From the NCBI GenBank assembly GCA_027533455.1, contig JAPZUC010000011.1:1-64000 (forward strand): a stretch of 64,000 nt of DNA, written 5' to 3'. This document shows positions 55,779 to 64,000 of the stretch, one piece after another. This DNA is from Porphyrobacter sp. Lineage in GTDB: Bacteria; Pseudomonadota; Alphaproteobacteria; Sphingomonadales; Sphingomonadaceae. The notes below the pieces were generated by a model. It was not told where the DNA came from. It searched no databases and saw nothing but the letters and a program-made list of their open reading frames with translations. Positions within the stretch are counted from its first letter, which is position 1; every line of letters starts with the position of its first letter. The position numbers and the translations under genes are program-made.

Positions 55779-57220
55779 CCCTCGTCCTCGACCATGATCG
55801 CGCCGGCGGATATTGGGGCGCCACTTACGTCTTCACCGCGGTGAAAGGCCTGCAAGTCATCATCGACGGCCCGGTGGGCTGCGAGAACCTGCCCGTCACC
55901 AGCGTCCTGCATTACACCGACGCCCTGCCCCCGCACGAACTCCCCATCGTCGTCACCGGCCTAGGTGAGGAAGAGCTGGGCAAGACCGGCACCGAAGGCG
56001 CGATGAAGCGCGCATGGAAGACGCTCGATCCCGAACTGCCCGCGGTGGTGGTGACCGGCTCGATCGCCGAAATGATCGGCGGCGGCGTCACGCCCGAAGG
56101 CACCAACATCAAGCGCTTCCTGCCGCGCACCATCGATGAGGATCAATGGCAGTCGGCTGACCGCGCGCTGACCTGGCTGTGGACCGAATTCGGCCCCAAG
56201 AAGATGCCCGCCCCGCGCGAGCGCCGCGAAGACGAAAAGCCGCGCGTCAACATCATCGGCCCGAGCTACGGCATGTTCAACATGCCATCGGATCTGGCCG
56301 AGATCCGCCGGTTGATCGAAGGCATCGGCGCGGAAGTCGGCGTGGTCTTTCCGCTCGGCACGCACCTTGCCGACATTTCCAAGCTCGCCTCGGCCGATGC
56401 GAATGTATGCCTTTACCGCGAGTTCGGCCGCAACTTGTGCGAGACGCTTGAGCGGCCCTATTTCCAGGCGCCGGTCGGCCTGTCGCAGACCACCAAGTTC
56501 CTGCGCGCGCTGGCGGCAGAGCTCGGCCTTGATCCCGAGCCCTTCATCGAGCGCGAGAAGCACACCACCATCAAGCCGCTTTGGGATCTGTGGCGTTCGG
56601 TCACGCAGGATTTCTTCGGCACGGCGAGCTTCGGCATCGTCGCCAATGAAACCTATGCACGCGGCATCCGCCACTTCCTTGAAGACGACATGGGCCTGCC
56701 CTGTTCCTTCGCTTTCTCGCGCTGCGCCGGTGTGAAGCCGGTCAACGAACAGGTGCGCGAAGCCATCCGCGCCAACCCGCCGCTGGTGGTGTTCGGCAGC
56801 TATAACGAGCGCATGTACATGGCCGAGTGCGGCGCGCGCGGGATGTATATCCCCGCCAGCTTCCCCGGCGCTGCGATCCGGCGCCATACCGGCACACCCT
56901 TCATGGGCTATTCGGGCGCGACCTATCTCGTCCAGGAAGTGTGCAATGCGCTGTTCGATGCGCTGTTCCACATCCTCCCGCTCGGCACCGAGATGGACAA
57001 GGTCGAGGCGACGCCGGCGCGCAATGAAGCGCAATTGATCTGGGACCATGACGCCAAGGCGAAGCTCGACCAGTTGGTCGAAGCCCAGCCGGTGCTGATC
57101 CGCATCTCCGCCGCCAAGCGACTGCGCGACGCGGCCGAACGGACCGCGCGCAGCCGCGGCGAAACCACAGTTACTGCAGATTGCCTCGCCGAGGCACTGC
57201 TCGAAGGAACGGGAGCATGA
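55775..57220 (+). CDS. bchZ: Chlorophyllide a reductase subunit Z
   Basis: [76 protein letters not shown]. Confidence 0.98.
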   Translation: MTLVLDHDRAGGYWGATYVFTAVKGLQVIIDGPVGCENLPVTSVLHYTDALPPHELPIVVTGLGEEELGKTGTEGAMKRAWKTLDPELPAVVVTGSIAEMIGGGVTPEGTNIKRFLPRTIDEDQWQSADRALTWLWTEFGPKKMPAPRERREDEKPRVNIIGPSYGMFNMPSDLAEIRRLIEGIGAEVGVVFPLGTHLADISKLASADANVCLYREFGRNLCETLERPYFQAPVGLSQTTKFLRALAAELGLDPEPFIEREKHTTIKPLWDLWRSVTQDFFGTASFGIVANETYARGIRHFLEDDMGLPCSFAFSRCAGVKPVNEQVREAIRANPPLVVFGSYNERMYMAECGARGMYIPASFPGAAIRRHTGTPFMGYSGATYLVQEVCNALFDALFHILPLGTEMDKVEATPARNEAQLIWDHDAKAKLDQLVEAQPVLIRISAAKRLRDAAERTARSRGETTVTADCLAEALLEGTGA

Positions 57221-57394
57221 ACATGACCCCCGCCCTTCACACCAGTTTGTCGCTGCTGCGGATAGCATCCGCATCGGCACAATCCCATGCCCCCACCCAA
57301 AAGGGGGCTCTCCAATCCACGTGGGGGATCACGCGGGGATGCCGACGGGGGCCATTCGGCTCCCAATCACACCCAACTGAACGGAGACAACCCG

Positions 57395-57541
57395 ATGAAC
57401 GAACGTATCGGAACTCATCTGACGCCTGAAGAGGCTCAGGAAATCCACAAGGGCTTCATGGGCACCTTCACCATCTACGTGGTGATCGCGCTTGTCGCCC
57501 ACGCGCTGTTGTGGGCCAACAAGCCCTGGCTGCCGCTCTGA
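57395..57541 (+). CDS. pufB: Light-harvesting complex 1 beta subunit
   Basis: LTPEEAQEIHKGFMGTFTIYVVIALVAHALLWANKPWLP. Confidence 0.97.
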   Translation: MNERIGTHLTPEEAQEIHKGFMGTFTIYVVIALVAHALLWANKPWLPL

Positions 57542-57635
57542 TCGAAGGCCGGATTTCGGCTGACCGACGCAGGCAAGCCCTGCGGCCCTAGGCCGACTAC
57601 CTGTCATTCACGCATAATATTCGAAGGAATTCCCT

Positions 57636-57821
57636 ATGTGGAGACTTTGGTTCTATTTTGACATCCGCCGCACCCTCGTGGCGCTGCATGTTGGTCTCGC
57701 CGTTCTGGCGTTCACCATCCACTTCATCCTGCTCAGCACCACCAACTATAACTGGTTGGAAGATGGCGCTGCGCCGGCTGCAGCTGCTGTCACCTCGCCG
57801 GAAGCCCCGGCGCAGGGATAG
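57636..57821 (+). CDS. pufA: Light-harvesting complex 1 alpha subunit
   Basis: MWRLWFYFDIRRTLVALHVGLAVLAFTIHFILLSTTNYNWLE. Confidence 0.97.
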   Translation: MWRLWFYFDIRRTLVALHVGLAVLAFTIHFILLSTTNYNWLEDGAAPAAAAVTSPEAPAQG

Positions 57822-57836
57822 AAGCCCGCGAAATGT

Positions 57837-57862
57837 GAGGGGGCAGGTTCGCCTGCCTGCCT
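57837..57862 (+). promoter_or_regulatory. Intercistronic hairpin between pufA and pufL
   Basis: GGCAGG-ttcg-CCTGCC stem in the pufA-pufL gap. Confidence 0.7.
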
Positions 57863-57919
57863 CCTAACACTCGTCGAACAACCTATAGCACCCGCCCTTG
57901 CGGCGGGGAGGATGGACCT

Positions 57920-58744
57920 ATGGCGCTCCTTAGTTTCGAGCGGAAATACCGCGTCCGCGGTGGCACATTAATCGGCGGCGACCTTTTCGACTTCTGGGTC
58001 GGGCCGTTTTATGTCGGATTCTTTGGAGTAACGACGGCGATCAGCGCCCTTCTGGGCACCATGCTGATCTTCGCCGCCGCTACACAGGGTCCGACCCTCA
58101 ACCCCTGGCTCATTTCGATCAACCCACCGCCGGTCGAATATGGCCTCAGCCTCGCTCCGCTCGCCAAGGGCGGATACTGGCAGATCATCACCTGCTGCGC
58201 CGTCATTGCCTTCGGGTCGTGGGTGCTCAGGCAAGCGGAAATCTCGCGCAAGCTCGGCATGAGTTATCACGTGCCGATCGCATTCAGCGTCGCGGTTTTC
58301 GCCTATGTCACGCTCAACGTCATCCGTCCCTTGTGGATGGGCGCGTGGGGCAATGGCTTCCCCTACGGTATCTGGACGCACCTCGAGTGGGTCTCGAACG
58401 TCGGCTACGCCTTCGGCAACTTCCACTATAACCCCGTGCACATGCTCGCGATCTCGTTCTTCTTCACGAACGCACTCGCACTGGCACTGCATGGCGGCCT
58501 GGTGCTGTCGGCGGTCAATCCGAGCGGGGGCACCGACGTCAAGACGCCCGAATACGAAGACACCTATTTCCGTGACTTCATCGGTTATTCGGTCGGCACG
58601 CTCGGCATCCACCGGGTGGGTCTCTTCCTCGCGCTTTCTGCCGCGTTCTGGAGCGCCATCTGCATCGTCATCTCCGGCACTCTGTATGTCGGCAGCTGGA
58701 TCGAATTCTGGGATTTCTGGAAGAAGATCCCGATCTGGTCGTAA
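57920..58744 (+). CDS. pufL: Photosynthetic reaction center subunit L
   Basis: [39 protein letters not shown]...[44 protein letters not shown]. Confidence 0.98.
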   Translation: MALLSFERKYRVRGGTLIGGDLFDFWVGPFYVGFFGVTTAISALLGTMLIFAAATQGPTLNPWLISINPPPVEYGLSLAPLAKGGYWQIITCCAVIAFGSWVLRQAEISRKLGMSYHVPIAFSVAVFAYVTLNVIRPLWMGAWGNGFPYGIWTHLEWVSNVGYAFGNFHYNPVHMLAISFFFTNALALALHGGLVLSAVNPSGGTDVKTPEYEDTYFRDFIGYSVGTLGIHRVGLFLALSAAFWSAICIVISGTLYVGSWIEFWDFWKKIPIWS

Positions 58745-58758
58745 GGAGCACCTGAACC

Positions 58759-59730
58759 ATGGCGACTTATCAGAACATCTTCACGCAGGTGCAGGTCAAG
58801 GGACCACCCGAAATGGGTGTGCCGCTGGCACCGGAAGAAGATACCCGCATCCCTACCACGGGATACAACTACTGGATGGGCAAGATCGGGCAGGCCCAGT
58901 TCGGCCCGATCTATCTCGGCACCACAGGCGTGATCAGTCTCGCCTTCGGTACTTTGGCCATCATGATCATCGGGCTCAATTTCTGGGCCCAGGCCGGATG
59001 GAGCCCGCAAACCTTCATGCGCGAGTTCTTCTGGCTTTATCTGGCACCTCCGGGGCCGGAATATGGCTTCAGCCCCTTCGTCCCGCTGGACAAGGGTGGC
59101 TGGTGGATCCTCGCCGGCTTCAGTCTGACGGTCTCGATCCTGCTGTGGTGGGTTCGCACCTACCGCCGCGCCAAGGCGCTGGGCATGGGGATGCACATTC
59201 CCTGGGCCTTCGCCTCTGCCATCTGGCTCTATCTGGTGCTGGGCTTCATCCGCCCGATGCTGCTGGGCCAGTGGTCGGAAGCTGTGCCTTTCGGCATCTT
59301 CGAGCACCTCAACTGGACCAACAACTTCTCGCTGGTATACGGGAACCTGTTCTACAATCCGTTCCACGCGCTCTCGATCGTCTTCCTTTACGGGTCGGCT
59401 GTCCTGTTCGCGATGCACGGTGCGACCATTCTGGCACTCGGCCGCTACGGCGGGGAGCGCGAGATTGAACAGATCACCGATCGCGGCACGGCAGCCGAAC
59501 GCGGCGCGCTGTTCTGGCGCTGGGTGATGGGGTTCAATGCGACCTTCGAATCCATCCACCGCTGGGCCTGGTGGTTCGCAGTGCTGACGACGCTCACGGG
59601 CGGCATCGGCATCCTGCTGACCGGCACCGTGGTCGATAACTGGTACCTGTGGGCGCAGGAACATCACTACGCCCCTGACACGATCAACTACAACCCGACC
59701 GGGGCCGCACAGGCCGCCGCGGGCAACTGA
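58759..59730 (+). CDS. pufM: Photosynthetic reaction center subunit M
   Basis: [20 protein letters not shown]...[21 protein letters not shown]...[48 protein letters not shown]. Confidence 0.98.
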   Translation: MATYQNIFTQVQVKGPPEMGVPLAPEEDTRIPTTGYNYWMGKIGQAQFGPIYLGTTGVISLAFGTLAIMIIGLNFWAQAGWSPQTFMREFFWLYLAPPGPEYGFSPFVPLDKGGWWILAGFSLTVSILLWWVRTYRRAKALGMGMHIPWAFASAIWLYLVLGFIRPMLLGQWSEAVPFGIFEHLNWTNNFSLVYGNLFYNPFHALSIVFLYGSAVLFAMHGATILALGRYGGEREIEQITDRGTAAERGALFWRWVMGFNATFESIHRWAWWFAVLTTLTGGIGILLTGTVVDNWYLWAQEHHYAPDTINYNPTGAAQAAAGN

Positions 59731-59789
59731 TCTGGCGCGAGGCCGGGACGGCGCAAGCCGCTCCGGCTTGGAGCTACAGGCAACAGGAT

Positions 59790-59831
59790 AGACCCGGTCG
59801 GACCACTACGGTCCGGCCGGGTCTTGCTTTT
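59790..59831 (+). terminator. Rho-independent terminator after pufM
   Basis: GACCCGGTCGGACC-actac-GGTCCGGCCGGGTC followed by TTGCTTTT. Confidence 0.88.
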
Positions 59832-59907
59832 GGGGTCATGTAGAATTCGTGGTGAGGGGTGGCATTGGCTCTGCCGCTTGGGCAAGGGCGTCGCAGCAGA
59901 TATGCCC

Positions 59908-60165
59908 TCAACGTGCGTCCAGCCGCCCGCGCAGATCCATCAGGTGGAGCGGCAAGGATGCGGCCAGCGGCAGGGCGATCCACCACCAGTCCGCCCCCGT
60001 CAGCGCCGCGCGGAGGCCCAGCACGATCAGTGCGGCAGGACCAAGCAGCCCCGCGATCGCGCCCCAGTTCCAGCCCTTTGCCGCGCGCAGCCAAGCGCAC
60101 TCGATCAGCAACACGCCAAGGATCACATCAGCCGCATGACCGCTGGAGAAGAGCTGTTCGATCAC
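59908..60165 (-). CDS. Small membrane protein
   Basis: MIEQLFSSGHAADVILGVLLIECAWLRAAKGWNWGAIAGLLGPAALIVLGLRAALTGADWWWIALPLAASLPLHLMDLRGR. Confidence 0.7.
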   Translation of the reverse strand: MIEQLFSSGHAADVILGVLLIECAWLRAAKGWNWGAIAGLLGPAALIVLGLRAALTGADWWWIALPLAASLPLHLMDLRGRLDAR

Positions 60166-60201
60166 GGAATGTGCCCTTCCCTCGTCCCGCTCCGCCCGGC
60201 C

Positions 60202-60684
60202 TCAACCGAAGGGCGCGTTAAGCTGGACGACCGCCCAATTGAGCGCCGCGGCAAAGCTGACCCACACGAGATAGGGCACCAGCAGCAGCGCCGCGCTTTT
60301 CGAGAAGCGAACGACGTAGATGATGATCGCGAGGATCGAGAGCCACAGCAGCGTCACTTCCCAGAACGCCCAGTCCGGGCGCTGGAAGCGGAAGAACAGG
60401 ATCGACCAGGTGATGTTGAGGAAGCCGTTCAAGGCAAACAGGCCCAGCACCCACTCCGCCTGCGCCGTGGTGCGCGCGGCGCGCCAAGCCGTGATGCCGG
60501 AAACAGTGATGAGCGCATAGATCACCGTCCAGCCCATCGGGAAGACGATATCGGGCGGGTTCCACGCGGGCTTGGCGAGAGCCTGATACCAAGGGCCAAG
60601 GTCGGTCACCGTCGCACCCAGCGCTGCCACGCAAAGCGCGGCCACGGTTGCGACGGTCACCGGAATGATCATCATCCGGTTCAT
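60202..60684 (-). CDS. tspO: TspO/MBR family protein
   Basis: LGPWYQALAKPAWNPPDIVFPMGWTVIYALITVSGITAWRA...NITWSILFFRFQRPDWAFWEVTLLWLSI. Confidence 0.94.
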   Translation of the reverse strand: MNRMMIIPVTVATVAALCVAALGATVTDLGPWYQALAKPAWNPPDIVFPMGWTVIYALITVSGITAWRAARTTAQAEWVLGLFALNGFLNITWSILFFRFQRPDWAFWEVTLLWLSILAIIIYVVRFSKSAALLLVPYLVWVSFAAALNWAVVQLNAPFG

Positions 60685-60752
60685 GAACCAGAGTCTAGGA
60701 TTGATGGCCCTCACCTGCAATGGCCTTGCACGTCCGTCTTCAGTAGGCTGGC

Positions 60753-61946
60753 TCAGGTCGCCGGGCGCAGGCCCAGAAGGTGCGCTGTATCTTTGAGGAA
60801 GATCTTCACGTGCGCCAGCGGCTTCGCGCGCACCAGCCGCTTGTGCATATAGGCCTGCCAGGTCAGCTCCTGCACGTCCTTGTCATCGCACATGGTTACG
60901 AACCGTTCGCGGCGCTTGTCGGAGGAATACCAGAAATACTGCATCACCCCGAGGACCCAGAAGATCTTGCCGTGCTCCTTCATGAAGGCCTTGCGTGCGG
61001 TGCGCAGCTGCTTGGCCTCGCCGGTCTTGAGGAAGGCCGCGCAGGCCTCACCCACCAACCGTCCGCCGACCATGGCGTAATAGATTCCCTCGCCTGAAGC
61101 GGGAGCCACGATCCCGGCGGCATCGCCGGCGACGATCACGTCAGCGCCATTGTCCCAGCGCTTGAGCGGCTTCAAGGGGATCGGAGCGCCTTCACGGCGC
61201 AGGGTTTCGCAGCGTTCAAGGCCGAGGTCGTCGCGGATCGTGGCAATCGCGCCGCGCAGGCTGAAGCCCTTGTTCGCGCTGCCCACCCCGATGCTCGCCG
61301 TGTCGCCATGCGGAAAGACCCAGGCGTAGAAATCGGGCGAGAGGCGGCCCTGGTAATAGACATCGCAGCGCGAGGCATCGAACTGGTCGGTGTTGCGCGG
61401 CGGGGACTTGATGATTTCGTGATAGGCGAAGACACATGGGATGCGCTCGGCGCCCGGCAGGCATTGCTTGGCCACAGCCGAGCGTGCGCCGTCAGCGCCA
61501 ATCACCACGCGGGCGCGAACGCTCTCGATCGGCCCGCCGCGACTGCGGCGGAAGGTGACAAGCGGGTGCCGCTCGCCATCGCGCTCGATCTTCTCGAAGG
61601 TGGCGGTGAGGCGTTCAGCGCCGGAATGGCGGGCACGCTCGCGCAGCCATTCGTCGAACTCGTCACGGTCGACCATGCCGACATAGCCGATCTCGCCCAC
61701 CGGCATATCGACCGCGCGGCCCGAAGGGGCGATCATCCGGGCCGAGCGCGCCTTGGCGACCAGCAGCGATTGCGGAATGTCGAAATCGGCTAGCAGCCGG
61801 GGCGGGATCGCGCCGCCGCAGGGCTTTATGCGCCCTCCGCGCTCGATCAGCAGCACGGAATGGCCGGCCAGCGCAAGGTCGGTCGCGGCGGTAGCTCCCG
61901 AGGGACCTCCGCCGATCACCACGGCATCATAGATCATCTGGTTCAT
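60753..61946 (-). CDS. bchP: Geranylgeranyl reductase
   Basis: YDAVVIGGGPSGATAATDLALAGHSVLLIERGGRIKPCGGAIPPRLL; VIVAGDAAGIVAPASGEGIYYAM. Confidence 0.96.
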   Translation of the reverse strand: MNQMIYDAVVIGGGPSGATAATDLALAGHSVLLIERGGRIKPCGGAIPPRLLADFDIPQSLLVAKARSARMIAPSGRAVDMPVGEIGYVGMVDRDEFDEWLRERARHSGAERLTATFEKIERDGERHPLVTFRRSRGGPIESVRARVVIGADGARSAVAKQCLPGAERIPCVFAYHEIIKSPPRNTDQFDASRCDVYYQGRLSPDFYAWVFPHGDTASIGVGSANKGFSLRGAIATIRDDLGLERCETLRREGAPIPLKPLKRWDNGADVIVAGDAAGIVAPASGEGIYYAMVGGRLVGEACAAFLKTGEAKQLRTARKAFMKEHGKIFWVLGVMQYFWYSSDKRRERFVTMCDDKDVQELTWQAYMHKRLVRAKPLAHVKIFLKDTAHLLGLRPAT

Positions 61947-63301
61947 GCGAACTGCTCCCTCTTACCTTGTACGGCGCTGTCCCTGATCGCCTCAGCCCCG
62001 GTCGCCTTGACCGCAAGCAACGCCGCCAGCACGAAGGCCCCAGCCTCCACCGCGAATACCAACTGGAACGCCGGCCCGACCTCGCCCAGCAAAAGCCGCG
62101 CGAGATCAAGCCCGACCGCGCCGAGCAAGCCGCCCAATCCGAAAGCGATGGCCTGCGAAGCGCCCCAGACGCCCATGCGCACGCCTTCGCGCGTTGTTTC
62201 TCCGGCGCCGGCCAGACCCATCATCGATCCGATCGCGGCGACCGCGAAGACCCCGTTGCCGAAGCCGAGCACGAGCAGGTTCGCCTCAAGCGGCCACGGC
62301 GGGCCGTTGACCGCGGCGAGGCCGAGCGCACCCAGCCCCAGCCCCGAGGCAAGGCAGCCGCCCACCACCCACGGGCGAAGACCCGCAGCGGACTTCCCCG
62401 AAAATGCGCTCCCGCCGATCCCGGCAACGATCATGCCGATCAGGATGCCGCCCTGATGGAACTGGCCCACTGTTTTGGTGGAATCGCCCGGCGCCATGTG
62501 GAAGATCAGCCCGGCAAAGGGCTCGAGGATCAGATCCTGCATCGAAAAGGCGATCATCGAAACGAAGATGAAGATGGTGAAGCGCCGTGCGGCCGGCTCG
62601 TGCCAGATCTCGGCCAACGCGGCGCGAAACTCGGGGGCAGGCGCATCGTCGGCGGCATCGCGGAAATGGCCCGCCTGCCGTTCCAGCCGCCAGGTTGCCA
62701 GCACCGTCAGCGCCACCATCACAGCGGCAAGGCCCTGCGCCACCTCGACCAACCGCTCCGGCGAGTAGGGCTTCAAGAGTATGCCGACCGTGATCGCCGA
62801 GGCAACGATGCCGCCGACCATCATGATCCATGTCACCGCCGCTGCTGCCGCGCGCCGCTCGGGCGCTACGCCGCTCGCCAGCAGCGCCAGCGCCGAGGTA
62901 CCGCCCGCGCCCACGCCCGCACCGATCAGCATATAGGCCAGCACCGCCAGCGCAAAACCGGGGGCAAAGGCCGTGGCCATCAGGATCGTCGCCTGCGTCG
63001 CCAGCAATCCGCCAGCCGCCAGCACGGCCAAGCCGCCGATAATCCACAATGTGCGCGTGTTGCCCTTGTCCGAGGCATGGCCCCACAGCGGCCGGCCAAG
63101 CTGGACGGCATAATGCCACGCCACCAACCCGGCAGGGATCGCGGCGAGCAGCTTCAGCTCGACCACCATGATGCGGTTGAGCACGGTCGTCGCCAGCATC
63201 ACCAGCGCGCCGATCGCGGCCTGCACCAGTCCGATGCGAACAATCCCGAGCCAGCCGAAGCCCTGCGCGCGCGTGACCGGGGAGGCAATCGGGGCGTGCA
63301 T
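61943..63301 (-). CDS. PUCC/BCH2 family major facilitator (light-harvesting assembly/transport)
   Basis: RIGLVQAAIGALVMLATTVLNRIMVVELKLLAAIPAGLVAWHYAVQLGRPLWGHASDKGNTRTLWIIGG; between bchP and bchG. Confidence 0.92.
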   Translation of the reverse strand: MHAPIASPVTRAQGFGWLGIVRIGLVQAAIGALVMLATTVLNRIMVVELKLLAAIPAGLVAWHYAVQLGRPLWGHASDKGNTRTLWIIGGLAVLAAGGLLATQATILMATAFAPGFALAVLAYMLIGAGVGAGGTSALALLASGVAPERRAAAAAVTWIMMVGGIVASAITVGILLKPYSPERLVEVAQGLAAVMVALTVLATWRLERQAGHFRDAADDAPAPEFRAALAEIWHEPAARRFTIFIFVSMIAFSMQDLILEPFAGLIFHMAPGDSTKTVGQFHQGGILIGMIVAGIGGSAFSGKSAAGLRPWVVGGCLASGLGLGALGLAAVNGPPWPLEANLLVLGFGNGVFAVAAIGSMMGLAGAGETTREGVRMGVWGASQAIAFGLGGLLGAVGLDLARLLLGEVGPAFQLVFAVEAGAFVLAALLAVKATGAEAIRDSAVQGKREQFA

Positions 63302-64000
63302 CAGATATAGCCCCCGAGGCCGAGCGCCGCGGCCAGCATCCCCAGCACATAAAGCGTCACGCCCACGCCATTGTACCAGGGCGCATATTTGGCCGGGTCG
63401 CGCAGCAATTTGGGCATCGCGGCAATCTGCGCGACCAACACACCGGCCACGATCGCCGCCGAGAGTGCATATCCCCACACCAGAAGCAGCGCGATCACCA
63501 CGACCTGCGCACCTGCCATGGTGAGGCACGCGAGCCTTGCAGCGGAACTCACGCCCAGCACCACGGGAAGCGAAGTCATTCCTGTCTGGCGGTCACCCTC
63601 CACCGCTTTGAAGTCGTTCAGCACCATGATCCCGTGCGCGCCGAGCGAATAGAGAACCAGCACCGCGATCACCTGGGGCGATGGCATCGCGCCCAGCATC
63701 ACGGTCGCGCCGGTGAACCAGCTCAGGCCCTCATAGGTGAGCCCGCACACCAGCGGGCCGAGCCAGCCATTGGCCTTGAAACGCAGCGGCGGCGCGGAAT
63801 AGGCCCAGGCAAAGGCGAGGCCGACCAGACCGGCGATGAACACCAGCGGGCCAAGCAGCCAGCCGATGCTGGCCGAGACGAGACTGGCGAAAATGGCGAT
63901 ATAGAGGCCCCAGTGGCCCGGAATGCGGCCCGAGGGGATCGGGCGGTGGGGTTCGTTGATGGCATCGACGTGGCGGTCGAACCAGTCGTTCACCGCCTGG
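63301..64000 (-). CDS. bchG: Bacteriochlorophyll synthase (UbiA family), 5' end beyond the window edge
   Basis: NDWFDRHVDAINEPHRPIPSGRIPGHWGLY, LVLYSLGAHGIMVLNDFKAVEGDRQTGMTSLPVVLG. Confidence 0.95.
   Translation of the reverse strand, partial: QAVNDWFDRHVDAINEPHRPIPSGRIPGHWGLYIAIFASLVSASIGWLLGPLVFIAGLVGLAFAWAYSAPPLRFKANGWLGPLVCGLTYEGLSWFTGATVMLGAMPSPQVIAVLVLYSLGAHGIMVLNDFKAVEGDRQTGMTSLPVVLGVSSAARLACLTMAGAQVVVIALLLVWGYALSAAIVAGVLVAQIAAMPKLLRDPAKYAPWYNGVGVTLYVLGMLAAALGLGGYI

Noticed and set aside
53197-57280. Minus-strand ORFs of 419, 405 and 439 aa opposite bchX, bchY and bchZ
   Set aside because: Shadow ORFs; the sense frames are unmistakable chlorophyllide reductase subunits.
61967-63310. 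447-aa plus-strand ORF opposite the PUCC-family gene
   Set aside because: Antisense, Arg/His/Gln-rich, no domain signature.
1-64000. CRISPR array, rRNA operon, intact prophage or IS element
   Set aside because: No regularly spaced direct repeats, rRNA-like sequence, phage structural genes or transposase were recognised on reading both strands and the ORF track.

Overview
GC-rich window from an alphaproteobacterium, most consistent with a Sphingomonadales/Erythrobacter-type aerobic anoxygenic phototroph (taxon inferred from gene content and order). From left to right it holds: (1) an inverted-repeat poly-G/poly-C stretch that looks like a contig-end artefact; (2) DUF1476/bolA/grxD and a NUDIX hydrolase; (3) a TonB-dependent receptor; (4) a TetR-controlled aromatic-degradation-like operon (VOC, FAH family, MBL fold, MhpA-like monooxygenase); (5) a gene-poor segment with decayed repeats and coding remnants next to tRNA-Arg(TCT); (6) yhhQ-like, ppx and ppk1; (7) a compact virB1-2-3-4-6-9-10-11 cluster with no virB8 or virD4, carrying a near-consensus parS palindrome inside virB6; (8) a lipoprotein plus TonB receptor plus PhoB-like regulator block with Pho-box-like 11-bp repeats; (9) an oxidoreductase/acyl-CoA dehydrogenase block; (10) a split, divergent Fe3+ ABC transporter with a Fur-like box; and (11) a large photosynthesis gene cluster (bchIDO, crtC/crtD/crtF, bchCXYZ, pufBALM, tspO, bchP, pucC-like, bchG). 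Gene calls come from reading the translated ORFs and recognising families. No database search was run. Many starts were moved inside the supplied ORFs, based on signal peptides, N-terminal motifs or gene overlaps.
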